In this document: piece after piece, positions 1-12,769 of the stretch
Position numbering within the stretch: position 1 is the stretch's first letter
Layout: each line of letters opens with the position of its first letter
Assembly (NCBI GenBank): GCA_025201765.1
Contig: MU623497.1
Coordinates: 1 to 64,000, forward strand
Source of the DNA: Daldinia sp. FL1419
Taxonomy: Eukaryota > Ascomycota > Sordariomycetes > Xylariales > Hypoxylaceae
Length of the DNA stretch: 64,000 bases
Direction of reading: 5' to 3'
Translations under genes and position numbers: made by a program
The notes under the pieces: generated by a model
Told to the model about the DNA's origin: nothing
The model's input: only the letters and a program-made list of their open reading frames with translations
Databases searched by the model: none

Positions 1-1933
1 TTATAATAATTATATTAATAAAAAATATTATAAAAATAATAAAAATAGAAAATATATTTTTAAATAATTTAAAAAGATTTGGAAATATAAATATTAAATA
101 TATAAAAAAGAAAATTATTAATTTATTAAATATTTAAAAATTAATTATAAAAAAATTAAAAAAGATTGGAAGGTTAAATGTAGTATATTTAAAAAAAATT
201 ATATAACTTTTTTAATAAATTATAAAAGGTTTAAAAATTAAAATTTAAAATAAAAGGATAATAATATTTATAATATAATTTTAAAATTAAAAAATAATAA
301 AAATATATAATTTATAATAATAATGTATTTATTTAATTAAATATTCTATTATTATATTATAACTTTTATTCCTTTAATAATTAAAAAAATTAATATTATT
401 TTTATTTTAAATTAATATATAAAAATTATGTTTTAAAATGTTATATTAAATATTAAAGTTATTTATATTTTAATAATAAATAAAGGATAATATCTTATTC
501 TTATTAATAAATATCTTAATTAGAAGTTTAAAATAGATTGTATCCATATTAAAAAAGTTAAAATTAAGTTTAAAAATGGATTTTTTATTAAATTATTAAA
601 TATAATTATAGTTAATATCCTATTTAATAATATAAATTTCCATATTATAAAATTGAATATATTATTTTTTTTTAATTAAAAATATAAATTATTTAAAAAT
701 ATATTTTAATAATATTATTAATTAATTAATATATAAAAATAAAATAATAATTAATATTAAATAAAAATAAAGATATTTATAATTTTATTTAAATAATATT
801 ATTTATTTTATAAAAATGGAGTTATAATGTTTGTATATTTATTTTAATTATTTTATGGTTGAAAAGCTTTATAATTTTTTGGATAAAATTAGTTATAATA
901 TTGATATAAATAATTTTAAAAAAATTAATAAATTTTATTATTATTGTTAAATTAAGGGTAAAAATTTATAGAAGTTTAGGTTTATTTTTAAAGATTTTAA
1001 TATAAATTTTAATTATAAAATAATTATTAATATTATATATTTAAAAGGATAATTAATCTTATATATGGTTAATATTATTATTAGCTTTTAAGTAGTATAA
1101 TTTATAAAAGGTATTATGATTAAAGAAATGTGGGAAATATTAAAAAAAATGTTAAATTAATATTTATTTTAATTTTTTAAATATTATTTCTTATAATATA
1201 AGAATAAATTTTAATAATTTAAAGTTTTAAAATAAAATATATATTATTAAAATTATATATTATTAAATATTGGTTAAAATATATTAATTTATTAATAAAG
1301 TAGAAAAATATTATAGTTTAATTTGCTAAATATATAAAATAATTATAAATAAATTTTAAAATTTTAGTTTAAAAGTATTATAATTATAAATAATTATAAA
1401 AATAATTAATAATATAATTAATTTTAATAAATTAGTTTTTATATTATTTATCTTTAAAATTTATTCTTAAATTAATATAAATTTATTATTTATATTTATT
1501 TAAATTTATTATATTTTAATAATGTAGAAGGTTATAATTAAAATTAAAAAAATTAAATTATAATATTTTATTTAAAATATATTTAATATTTATAATAATT
1601 TTAATATTATAAAGATATTATTTATATTTTTACTTATTAATAATAAAATTTTTATTTATTAAGAAAAGGGTTGATGGAAGGGTTTTTATAAAATTATTAT
1701 AATTATTAATAAAGATGTTATTATAATATTTAATATATTTAAAAGAATATTTATATTTTAAAATTTTTATATTAAACCTTATATTTAAATTAAAAATAAT
1801 TTAATATTTATGAAAGAATTTTAAATATAATTACCTAAACCCATATTTAATTTAAATAATTATAAAATAATTTTTAAAAAAAACCTTATATATATTAATA
1901 ATTTTTTATAAGTTAATATTTTATATTTTAGTA
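1..1933. repeat. AT-rich decayed repeat DNA, left edge
   Basis: The stretch consists almost wholly of A and T with no open frame of useful length and no recognisable host gene. It is compositionally like the repeat remnants to its right, so it is probably transposon sequence destroyed by repeat-induced point mutation (inference). No boundary or terminal repeat could be recognised in it. Confidence 0.6.
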
Positions 1934-2126
1934 AGAGCAACACTAGTCGGGCAGTAGGGGGCGTGATATTTGGGCAGTAGCCATAAAAGAAATGGGGTTC
2001 CCAAAGGGTACGTACTTTTTAATATATATTTCCTAGTATTTTTTTGTATTTCTTTGGGATTTTAATTCTTTAAAGAAAATATTTAATTTATTAATTAATT
2101 ATAAAATTTGTATATCTTTATATTAA

Positions 2127-2710
2127 ATAAGAGCTCCAATAGTTCTTATAAGATATATTTTATACTTCAATTAACCTATAGCAATCAGAAGCTGTATGAG
2201 CTTGAGGATACAAAATGATTATATCTTAATGGAAATATTGAAATAATTAAATAAATGAATTGTTATATATGATTATTTTATAATAATAATGCGTACAATA
2301 AAGTTATAGATCCAAAAGAATATATATTATTTATATAAAATTATATAAAAATAATTTTTAAAGAATTATTTATAATTTGAATTAATTAGGGAGGAAAGTA
2401 GCTTTTAAGGGCTTATATTGAATTAGAGTTTTGATAGCTCCTATAAGATATACCCTATACTTCAATTAATTTATAACAACTAAAGGCTATATAAATTCAA
2501 GGATATAAAGTGATTATATTTTAATAAAGGTATTAAAATAATTAGATAAATGAATTATTATATGTGATTGCTTTGCAATAATAACATGTATAATAAGGTT
2601 ATAAACCTAAAAGAATATATATTATTCATATAAAACTATATAAAAACAATCTTTAAAAAACTATTTATAACTTCTGTTAATCAAGTAAGAAAATAATTCC
2701 TAAAGTTTAT
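2127..2710. repeat. Two-copy direct repeat of about 295 bp
   Basis: The segment starting near 2139 (ATAGTTCTTATAAGATATA) recurs at 2434 (ATAGCTCCTATAAGATATA), and the match continues over most of the unit, including a shared AAAAGAATATATATTATT block. Differences are mostly C/T and G/A. The tandem duplication lies inside the inverted-repeat element at 1934-3700. Confidence 0.6.
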
Positions 2711-2887
2711 ATATATTTAAATAAATATGTGTAAATCTTATAGGGATCTATTAAAATCCTCCGGAATAACTCTTATTATGTATTCCTACTACATATTAAA
2801 TTAAGAAGGTTCACTTTTGATATAAAAGATTATTATTAAAATTGTATATAATGGTACGTACTTGTGGTACACCTCATAAATTATATA

Positions 2888-3650
2888 CAATTATGGAACA
2901 AAAAAACAGCACACCTCAAATATATATATATATAATTTCAATAATTCCATTTAATATCATAACATATATATATTAATAATATATATATATAAAATCATAT
3001 TGAAATTCATTATATATTTTATTTATGAATTTAATCTTTGAAAAGAATCAATAGAAAAATTATAAAAAATAGGTTATTATACAATAGATTTTAAATAAAA
3101 TATAGAAATTATTTTAAACCCTAAAGATTTATTTGGAAATTTTAAAAAATATATTTATATGAAGTTTAAGTATTTATTTATATATATAAAAACTTTTTTC
3201 ATTGAAACAATTTAGATTGGTTGAATTATATTTAGTTGAATATGGTATGTTTTATAGAAAAATGTAGATTTTTTTATCAAAATCCCTAAAACATATATAT
3301 TTCAAAAGCTCATAACTTACTCAACTTTATACCTAAAATCTTAAGGAAAGTTGTTTTATATATATAATTACTTATATTCTATGTTTATGATTTTTCCAAA
3401 TTTATTTTGTATCATATATAACTTTATATTAAATTATATTTTATACAAAAAACTAAGCCTACTTATATCAACTATTTTAATATCAATCTTACATACTAAT
3501 AAATACAAAAAATCAAAAATAAATATTGTACTGATTAAATAATTTAAAACAAAAACCAATCAATTTTATCTATTTTCTATATTAAGTTATTTAAGTTTGA
3601 ATGTTAGGGGTACGAAATTTGAGGTGTGCGGTTTTTTTGTCCCATAACTG
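2888..3650. repeat. Inner inverted repeat pair inside the 1934-3700 element
   Basis: Bases 2888-2921 contain TTATGGAACAAAAAAACAGC followed by ACACCTCAAA. The reverse complement of about 3616-3650 contains TTATGGGACAAAAAAACCGC followed by ACACCTCAAA. The two arms face each other across about 700 bp of AT-rich DNA. They may mark a second, nested element or a subterminal repeat of the outer one. Confidence 0.5.
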
Positions 3651-3700
3651 TAGTTACTGTCCGAATATCACGCCCCTTACTGCCCGATTAGTATTGCTCT

Positions 3701-4019
3701 TTAATAATAAAAAATAAAATAATTTAATTTTAATTTTTTAATTATATATAATAAAAAAGATTATTATTATAGGAAAATTATATAAGATATTAAATAAAAT
3801 TATTCTTATATTTTTAATTAAATTTCTTTTTTAATTATTTTTATAACTAAATCACCCCAATTACGTAAGTTTTTTTTTTTAAAAAGGGGATTTATAAAAA
3901 GTTATAACGTAATTACATAATTGAATAATATAATTACGTAATTAAAGTTGCAAAACCTTATTAACCTCTATAAAACCAACCCTTTTAAAATTTCCACAAG
4001 CTTTTTAATATGTAAATAA
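3701..4019. other. AT-rich spacer, no gene seen
   Basis: AT-rich sequence between the inverted-repeat element and the tandem array. A small cluster of TTACGTAA-like words sits near 3860-3945. Nothing else is recognisable. Confidence 0.5.
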
Positions 4020-5290
4020 ACCCTCAAAAGTTATTTTCTTATCTAATCAACTCAAATTCTCAAGCATAAAATCATTAATTTTTCTATAATAATTAATTGG
4101 GGTAACAGAACCAGGACGAAATCCACCAATCTAACCCTTCTACAGGCTTTTTAATACATAAATAAACCCTTAAGAATTATTTTCCTATCTAATTAACTTA
4201 TATTCTCAAACATAAAATTGTCAATTTTTAAAATTATAAAATTTCGTACAATAAAAGTATAAAGTTAAGGCATTTCCTGCAAAAACTATTAAAGCTCCTA
4301 TTAAACCAATATAAAACAATTAGGTTATAAATACTCTCCTATAAAGATCTTATTAGCCTCCTTAAAACTAGACCCTCCAAATCTCCACAACTCTTTTAAA
4401 TATAAATAAACCCTTAAAAGTTATTTTCCTATCTAATCAATTCAAATTCTCAAACATAAAATCATTAATTTTTTATAAAATTTTATACAATAAAATTGCA
4501 AGGCATATCCTGCAAAAGCTATTAAAACTCATGCTCAACATAAATAAACCCTTAAAAATTATTTTCCTATCTAATCAATTCAAATTAAAATGCACCCAAT
4601 CATCAATTTTTCCATAAAAATTCGTACAATAAAATACAAAACATATTTTATAAAAACTATTAAAATTTCTATTTAATTAAAACTTAAATTCAACATAAAT
4701 AAATTTTAAAAATTATTTTCCTATCTAATCAGCTCAAATTCTCAAATTCTTAAACATAAAATCATCAATTTTCCATAGAAATTTATACAATAAAATGCAG
4801 GGCATATTTTGTAAAAGCTATCAAAGCTCTTTAGAAGTTATTTTCTTATCTGATCAGATCAAATTCTCAAACATAAAATCATCAATTTTTAAAACCATAA
4901 AACTTTATACAATAAAACTATAAGGCATATCCTACAAGAACTCCTATTCAATTAAAACTCTTATTTAATTAAAACTTATATTCAATATATAAACCCTCAA
5001 AAATTATTTTCCTATCTAATCAACTTAAATTTTCAAATATAAAATCATCAATTTTCCATAAAGTTTTATACAATAAAACTGCAAGCCATATCCTACAAAA
5101 ACTCCTATTCAATTAAAACTCATATTTAATATAAATAAACCTTAAAAATTATTTTCTTATCTAATCAATTTAAATTCTCAAACATAAAATCATCAATTTT
5201 TAAAACCATAAAATTTTGTACAATAAAAGTATAAGGTTAAGGTATATCCTATAAAAACTATTAAAACTCTTTAAAAATTATTTTCCTATC
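4020..5290. repeat. Degenerate tandem array, about nine copies of a 130-240-bp unit
   Basis: The core word TTATTTTCCTATCTAATCAA, followed by CAAATTCTCAAACATAAAATC, recurs with small changes near 4030, 4178, 4420, 4557, 4708, 4838, 5002, 5145 and, truncated, 5275. Between cores lie shared AATAAACCCT, ACAATAAAA and CATATCCTGCAAAA words. Spacing varies from about 130 to 240 bp, so units carry internal insertions or deletions. There is no coding frame. The array stops exactly where the 152-bp LTR begins. Confidence 0.7.
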
Positions 5291-5442
5291 TGTCACACAA
5301 TATACAAGGAAAAATTATAATTATAGAATTTAAGTTATTATTAATATTTTTAGAATTCTAGAATAAAACAGTGAAGCTTTTTATGGAATTGTTACAAAAA
5401 AAAGAATTTTTCCACATTATTTTTAGGTTTATTAATCTAACA
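5291..5442 (-). repeat. 152-bp LTR (solo or 3' LTR) with adjoining purine tract
   Basis: On the minus strand the unit runs TGTTAG...TGTGACA, the usual TG...CA ends. A second copy of exactly the same length lies at 15919-16070. Right next to it, 5443-5460 reads on the minus strand as CTTTATCTGGGGGGGTA, which resembles a polypurine tract abutting a 3' LTR. Internal retroelement sequence would therefore lie to the right. The 5-bp flanks of the two copies do not match, so they need not belong to one insertion. Confidence 0.6.
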
Positions 5443-8359
5443 TACCCCCCCAGATAAAGTTGATAGGTAAATTTAAAACATATAACATCAAAAATACAAT
5501 CCTTTTATATTCCTAAATTAATATATTCCTTTAATTATACCTCCTTAATAACTTCTTTATTTATTTCTTATTTTTATTATACCACTTTATCCACATTCTT
5601 AAATACCTTGACTTTCAAACAATTTAAAATATTTATTAAATTTATTTATTCTTTAAAATGGGCATATTTCTCCTTTAATAATATTTTTATAAGCCTATTT
5701 GTGTTTATATTTTTTAAATTAATGTAATTAATTTTAATATAATCTTTCTAAATTTTCTATTTAAATTAATAATTGTATATATTTATATATTTTAGTTTTG
5801 TTTTGAGTTTTTTGATGTTTTTAATAATTAGTTTAATTATTTATTTATTATTACATAATAAGAATATAATTTGGTTTTTGAATTTAATTTTAAGGTTTTT
5901 AATTAACCATAATATATAAAATCTTTTTTTTGTAATTTGAATTAAGGTAAGTAGTTTAATCTTAATGGTAGAAGTAGTGATTATATTTTATTTATTAGTT
6001 TTTTAATTAATTATTCTATTAAATAGTTTTATTGTATATATTTATAAGTTTTTTTAATTAATTATATTATTAATAAATAAAATATTGTTGGTAATTTTGA
6101 AGATGTTATTTCCATTTAATTTTAAAATATATCTTTATATATATTAAAGATATTATATAATTTGATTAATTATTATATAATGTTTTGGGTTTGGATTTAG
6201 GTTAAATTGGGTTAATTTGAATAAGTAAATGTAATATTAGGTTGGGTGATTATTATGGTATATAGGATTAAATTTATTTTTTATTAATATTATTATATTA
6301 ATTAAAATGAAGTTATTTTTATATAAGGTAGTAATTTTTCTTTTATTATAGGTATTTTAGGGATTTTTTTAATTGTTTTTATTAGGTTAATAATTTTGTT
6401 AATATAAATAGATTAATTTAATTAAATTTAATATTATATTTGGTTTTAAATTATTTTAATTTTAAAAAACTATTGTAGTTCATTATTTCCAATTAATTTA
6501 TATTATTTTTTAAATTTAAAAACAATTAATTCAACCTTTAACTTAACCTTTTTCTAATATATTATAATAATATTATTTATATATATAAAAAGGAAGATTT
6601 TATTTTTAATAAATATATATAATTTTTAGAATATTGGGGTAAAATTGAATTTTTTTAAAATTTTTAAAAGTTTTTATTATTAAAGAAAAAATAATTCTTA
6701 AAAATTATAAAATATTTTAATAATATAAAATATTTTTTTTAATTATTAATATTTTTAAAATATATATATAAATATATTTTTTTTAAATTTTATATTTATA
6801 AATATATTTATTATATTATATTATATAAATTTAAAATTATATTTAATTATTATTATTATTAATACCCAAAAAAATCTTTTAATAAATGTAAAAATATAAA
6901 TTTCTTTATTATTAATTATTTACTAATCTTTTCCCACCATTAAATATACCTTACATCATTAAAAAAAACTATATTTATTAATTTTATAAATATAAATTTA
7001 TATATACCCAAACACCTACTTATTTTTATATTAATCATTTAATTATAATATAATTTCTTAAATATATATATCAATATAATTTTTAAAATAGATTTATTTA
7101 ATTTTTTAAAATATTTTATATAATAAATGATTTTAAATATCTAAATATCATTTTAGAAATTCTAATAAATCTTTTTTATATATTTTCCTATATTTATTAA
7201 TTTTTATTAAAAATATTTAAATAAAATTATTTAAATTTCTTTTATTATATTAAAAAATTTAATAAATAAATTTTAATATTTTTATTTTATTAATTATACA
7301 TCCTTTATACATATTAATTTTATTTATTAAAAAATTAATATAAAATATTATTTTTTATAATATATAATATTTATTATTAAAAATAATATAAAAGATTACC
7401 AACATTTTAATATAAATAATAAATAAAACTATTAACAAAAAATTATTTAAAAAAAATAATAAATAAAAACATACCTTTATATAAGGATAATCAATCTTTA
7501 TAATAAAGATTTCTTTTTTTTTGTTTAACAACCTACCCAATTCTATTAACTCATTAATTATACCCAATATATCCATATTTTTAATTTATTTTAAAAGATT
7601 TACTTAAATATCATTATATATATTTATTCTTTTTTCAAATTAAAAATCTTAAATAAATTTTAATAAATTATTATATTAATCTATTTTATAAATTATTAAT
7701 TTATCTCTAAATCTATCTTATAACTTCTAAAAATTACCATTAAAAACTTCATTTTCTTTAAATATAACATCCCTCAACTCCATTACTTTATTAATATATA
7801 AACTTTAAATTCTATATATATTTATAAATATATAATTTATTAAAAAGCCTATTTATATTTTAAAATTAAACTTTTTTAATCTATTTAATTTTTTAAATAT
7901 TATTATTATTATAATATAGGTTTTATAATTATATATCCAAAAATAATTTTATTAAAATTTTTAATTATAAATTATAAAATTATTATTTATATTAATATAT
8001 ATATAAAATTAATTATATAATATTTATTAATTTATTTTATATTATAATATTTAATTATATAAATATATTATTACTTTATAAATTTTAGATTATAAAAAAT
8101 AAAATAATTTTAAATATATTTTTATAGTTTTTACTTTATTCTTAATTATATTTCTTAAGTGTTTGGTAATATTGTTTTGAGTTTGTATGTAAATTGTTGA
8201 AGGTTTAATTTTTATATATAAACTTTTTAAATATATATAAATTATTAACTTTTTTTTAATAATTTCTTAATTAAATTCCTAAATTTTTGAAATAATATTG
8301 TATTAAATTTTTAAAATATTAATAAAATTTTTTAAAATTTTAATAATTAATATTATTAT
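5443..8359. repeat. AT-rich retroelement remnant, no readable protein
   Basis: The stretch follows the LTR and its purine tract and is nearly all A and T. Strand composition shifts along it: T-rich, G-containing sequence near 5800-6450, A/T only near 6600-7900. This is consistent with RIP of both strands of a retroelement interior. The only longer frame (7355-7576, minus) is low-complexity isoleucine, tyrosine and leucine sequence and is not considered a gene. Confidence 0.45.
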
Positions 8360-8985
8360 TTATATTTGAGGAGGGTCAGTAACGGGATGAAACTGGAGAG
8401 ATATTGGAACATCTACGGATATGCAAGCTTTCTTTTGCTTGACGCAGTGTACATATGAAAGTGAAGTGGGTTTTTTGAGGCGGTATTGGATTATAAATGT
8501 AATAAGTATGGTGGTATTATATTGTAGTATTGTAGAGCGCAAGTAAGGTATACAAGGAGGACTGAGGTTAGCCGGGAAGGGCCACAGATTAGCCCGCATA
8601 TATCCCAGCCCTTCCTCAGAATAACCTTTTTGTGATGCAACAACACTTTTATTGTTTATAAAGAAAATAATAAAGTTATTTTAAACCTCATCGTCGCCTT
8701 ACATCCGGGCCACCACCACATTATTTTATAAAATGCAGGTATTATAATATATAAATTGTTTTTTTATATTAAAGTTTGATCATTTTTATTGGAGGGTGAG
8801 TTTTAATAGGAATATAGGGTGAAATTAAAGTTATAGTAATGTAATTTGTTTGGATAGGCGGTGGGTAGGTTTTCTCTGGAACACGGTTCTTACCCGGAAT
8901 AAATATCAAGAGATGGACCGGATACCTGTAATATATTCTAGGTAAATCAGGGTAGTAATAAATAAATAAATAAATAAATATTATT
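8360..8985 (+). mobile_element. LINE 3' end, less-mutated copy, with (AATA)n tail
   Basis: A block of about 620 bp with much higher GC than its surroundings ends in AATAAATAAATAAATAAATA at 8955-8981, a tail typical of non-LTR retrotransposons. The same sequence recurs in the same orientation at about 14850-15593 with C and G largely replaced by T and A, for example CTTACCCGGAATAAATAT here and CTTACCCAGAATAAATAT there. It carries no intact frame; the minus-strand frame at 8360-8599 is taken as chance. Confidence 0.65.
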
Positions 8986-10011
8986 ATTTAATTTATAAAG
9001 TAATAATTAAATATTATATTGATTTATTAATTTATAATTAATAATAAATTCATAAGGTTATTATTTAATTTTTTAATATTATAAAAATTAAAAAATTCAT
9101 TGAAGAATTGAAAAAGATTGCCTTAACTGCAGCCCCGCACCATGCCCAACCCATGGCACAACCAACACCATAATGGAATAACAAAATTGAAATACTCCAT
9201 AAAAAAATAAAAGAAGTGTATAAACAATAAATAAACCAAAGAATGTAAAAGCACTGAAAAACCTTTGGTAAGGCTTAGGTAACACTGAAAAAAATCATAA
9301 ACAAAATCAAAAGAAATAGTTAAAAATTAACCTTAATAAAAATTTTAAAAAATAATAAAATCCTATAAAAAATAGAAAAATAAGCTAAATTATGTAACTA
9401 ACAACTTATTAAAAAAAAAAACCTTCTAATATTATGTTATTAACCCAACAAAAAATTGTGGGTTATAAGCAAAGAGGAGAAAAGTATGATATTGGAAAAG
9501 AAATTTTTTTCAAATCCCGCAATTAATTTATCAGATATTTTTAATCCTACCATATAGTTGGAAAAACCCCAGGAAAATAAATTTAATATATTTAAAAAAG
9601 TAAAACTGGAAAAAATAAAAATAATTCTAAGAATAATCAAACCATGGAAAACTACCAACAAAGATTTATTATTAATGGGGTTCCTTAAAGCATATAAAAA
9701 ACAATTATTTAAAACATTTACTATAATTATAATATAAAATTTTATACTTAAATATTACCTAAAGGTATTCTGTAAAATTATAATAATAATACTACCAAAA
9801 TCTAAAAAATCTAAAAAAAAAAAGAACCTTTTGGGCGCTTATAAACCAATATCCCTCCTAAAGATTATAGATAAAGTAATCAAAAAAATAATAATAAACT
9901 GCATTGTAAAAGTAGCGGAACAATGCCAACTACTCCCAAAAAATTAAATAAGGAATAAATTAGCCAAATTTACAGAAATAATCATTAGAATAGTAATAAA
10001 GGCTATATATA

Positions 10012-10227
10012 TGATGGTTGTATGCTATTAGGCATTGTAGACCCCTGTAGCAAACAAAAGAGATATTATATAATTAATATATTATATATATAAGGGTTTT
10101 AAACCTATTAAGTTCAGAATAGATAATTCTCCTCCTTAAAATTTATAAATATATAAATCTTATTATATTATTTTATTTATTATTTATTTTTGTTGTTATT
10201 TCTTTTATATGTATGTTTAATCCAACA
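10012..10227 (+). repeat. 5' LTR of the Copia-type element
   Basis: This 216-bp left LTR runs TGATGG...CCAACA and is preceded by ATATA. It retains more C and G than the right LTR, for example AGACCCCTGTAGC against AGATCCTTATAAT. Confidence 0.8.
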
Positions 10228-12199
10228 CTAATCAATATTATTTAAATATAATAATATAGATTAGTAAGGAAGAGTCATTATTACAACAATTTGGAAAACC
10301 TCATCATAGCAATACAAGTGATAATAGCACCCCATCTTTCATCAAATCCTTCTCCTGTAATAAATCATTACTACTCTACACCATCATAAAAATCTTTTCC
10401 CGAATTCTTATTATTTTATTATAATTAAAATTTATTATTTTCTTATTTTATAATGTTATAAGGAAAGTAATTGGAAAGTTTGGCTTAAGGTCAATCCTCT
10501 AATAATAAGGTCTTTTTTGATTAAGAAAATATAAATAAATTAAAAAGATTACTTAAATATATTCCCAGACAATCTATATTAGTATGACAATTTGACTATA
10601 AATTAGTAAAATCTGAAATAATAAATTTCAAAAATGTTATAATATAATAAAAAACAACCTGGGTATTACATGCTCTAACTGATTGGGAAGAAACTGATTA
10701 AGACTAAACTTACATTCAAATAACTGACGAAGCACTAAACAAATTCAAAGAACACTCCCTCTCCATACAAGAAGTTGAGACTAATAGTCTAAAACTATAA
10801 TAACCTTAATAAAGAATTTATTATAATTTATGCACCCACCATCCAAAAAATTAATCAATGTTTTATATTAACTCTAACACCATTCTTACATCAATAAGGG
10901 ATAAAAATCATAATATAAGACATTATTATGGCATATATCTAATTTAAAATATTAATATAATAAACAATCTATATGCACCTATTAACCAAATTAAAAAATA
11001 AATATCCCAAAAAAATGTTATTACATATTGTAAAATTATTGTACAGATTCGTTAAATTTGATATATATTAATTTAAAACTTATTCTTGATATTATTAGCA
11101 CAAATTATATATAAAATTTTTAGTATTTAACCCATATTTGTTAATCACCAATTCAGAACCCTTTGGAATCATTAATCTACAAATGGATAATACCTTTAAT
11201 ATCAGTATTATAGAATTCTTTATAGTTGAAGATAAAGCACTTAATAAAGCCAATATTAAAATATACCCCTAAAAGATATTAAATAAAAGAATAAAAGATT
11301 TCAATAGCACTTATATTATAGTTTATAATAACAATTACAAAATTTTAACTACCTAGAAAAATTAAATTAAGAAATTTAAACTATTAGATATTAAAATTAC
11401 AGACATAATTAATAAATTTATAGAATAAAGGGCTTAAAAAATTTATATTGCTTCTATATATTAACCTGAAACAATTTTCAATTATTTAATTACTATTTAG
11501 CATTAAGAACCAAAAATTAAGGAAACCAAAGCTTTAAACGCTAGAATTATTTGATAAATGGATAATAAAATCTGTAAATTTAAATATGTTGAACTAAACC
11601 CCCAAGATTTTTGTCTATATGTCTTTATTAATGGCTCATTTGCGAACAACAAAAATTTCAATTTGTAAATTGGATATATTATTGTTTTAAATAATAAGAA
11701 ATTAATAAACTAAGATAATAAGATCAGGATTATTAATAATATAATCTACTAATTATTTATTAAATATAAATACATTATTTATAATATATTTATTAATAAA
11801 ATATATGGTATAATTCAAGGTTTTGATATAGGATATGTTATATATTATATTATTAATACAATATTGGAATATCTTTTATTTCTTAAAGCTCTTTTCATTT
11901 TCTATACCAATTTATTCTTCTTGTACCAATATTTGGTATAAATAGGTATTATTAATAAAAAAAAATTAATAATAAATTTTATAATTTTAAGATAATTATA
12001 CAAGAATAGGAAAATAAATAATATTTATTGGATCTATAGAACCTATAACCTAATTAATGCTATAATAAAAACCTCCCTTAATAAGATTATAAAAATATTA
12101 ATAAAAGATAATTAAATTAATTTGCGTTTAAAGGGTTAAATAAAATAAAAAATTAATAATAATTTACAACCTACTATTTACAAAAAAAAATAGAGTAAA

Positions 12200-12415
12200 T
12201 GATAGTTATATGCTACTAGGCATTATAGATCCTTATAATAAATAAAAAAAATATTATATAATTAATATATTATATATATAAAGGTTTTAAATCTATTAAG
12301 CTTAAAATAAATAACTTTTTTCCTTAAGATTTATGAATATATAAATCTTACTATATTATTTTACTTATTATTTACTTTTGTTATTATTTCTCTTATACGT
12401 ACATTTAGCCCAACA
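12200..12415 (+). repeat. 3' LTR of the Copia-type element
   Basis: This 216-bp right LTR runs TGATAG...CCAACA and is followed by ATATA. It is preceded by an A-rich tract (AAAAAAAAATAGAGTAAA) in the position of a polypurine tract. Confidence 0.8.
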
Positions 12416-12769
12416 ATATATTATATAATGCATTAGCACTACAATATCACTCTTGTAACTAAATATTTTGGGCATTTTTAACAATATCATATCATAAAGG
12501 CTTATATATATATTATATCAAAAAAAATATCTAATATAAATAATAAATTAAATAAATAATTTTATAAAAAAATAAAAGGTATAATTAATCTTTAATAATA
12601 AAAAAGGCAAAATCTATTTCTTTACTACAGATATCTTACAAAACTCCCCATTATCACTTATCCTATTTATTATTTATATAATTATTTTATATAAAGAATT
12701 AAATCAAAAAGGTATCCTAATTATTGGTTTTGTGGATGATATAAATATATTAATAATAAGATATTTTGT

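Larger units (their letters stand above)
1934..3700. mobile_element. RIP-decayed element with about 47-bp terminal inverted repeats
   Basis: Bases 1934-1980 begin AGAGCAACACTAGTCGGGCA. The reverse complement of 3654-3700 begins AGAGCAATACTAATCGGGCA. Across about 47 bp the ends differ only by transitions of the C-to-T/G-to-A type. The flanks are TTAGTA on the left and TTAATA on the right, which could be a 6-bp target duplication with one G-to-A change. The 1.77-kb interior has no usable coding frame; the short frame at 3351-3542 is low-complexity. It contains a roughly 295-bp tandem duplication and an inner inverted repeat. The superfamily cannot be assigned; a non-autonomous DNA transposon is the likeliest reading. 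Confidence 0.65.
10012..12415 (+). mobile_element. Short Copia-type LTR retrotransposon, 216-bp LTRs, RIP-mutated
   Basis: The LTRs are 10012-10227 and 12200-12415, both exactly 216 bp. They begin TGATGGTTGTATGC and TGATAGTTATATGC and end in CCAACA. The same five bases, ATATA, flank both ends (10007-10011 and 12416-12420). LTR differences are mostly C/T and G/A. The 1.97-kb interior still shows Copia RNase H remnants on the plus strand: VELNPQDFCLYVFINGSF near 11587 and YGIIQGFDIGY near 11800. No integrase or RT could be read, so this is an internally deleted or truncated copy. An A-rich purine tract precedes the right LTR. Confidence 0.8.

Noticed and set aside
7355..7576. 73-codon minus-strand frame in the AT-rich block, and 3351-3542
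   Set aside because: Composed of Ile, Tyr, Leu, Asn and Lys as expected from random AT-rich sequence; no domain or conservation hint.
8360..8599. 79-codon minus-strand frame in the less-decayed repeat
   Set aside because: The same sequence in the second repeat copy is part of a LINE 3' end with a tail; no gene-like features.
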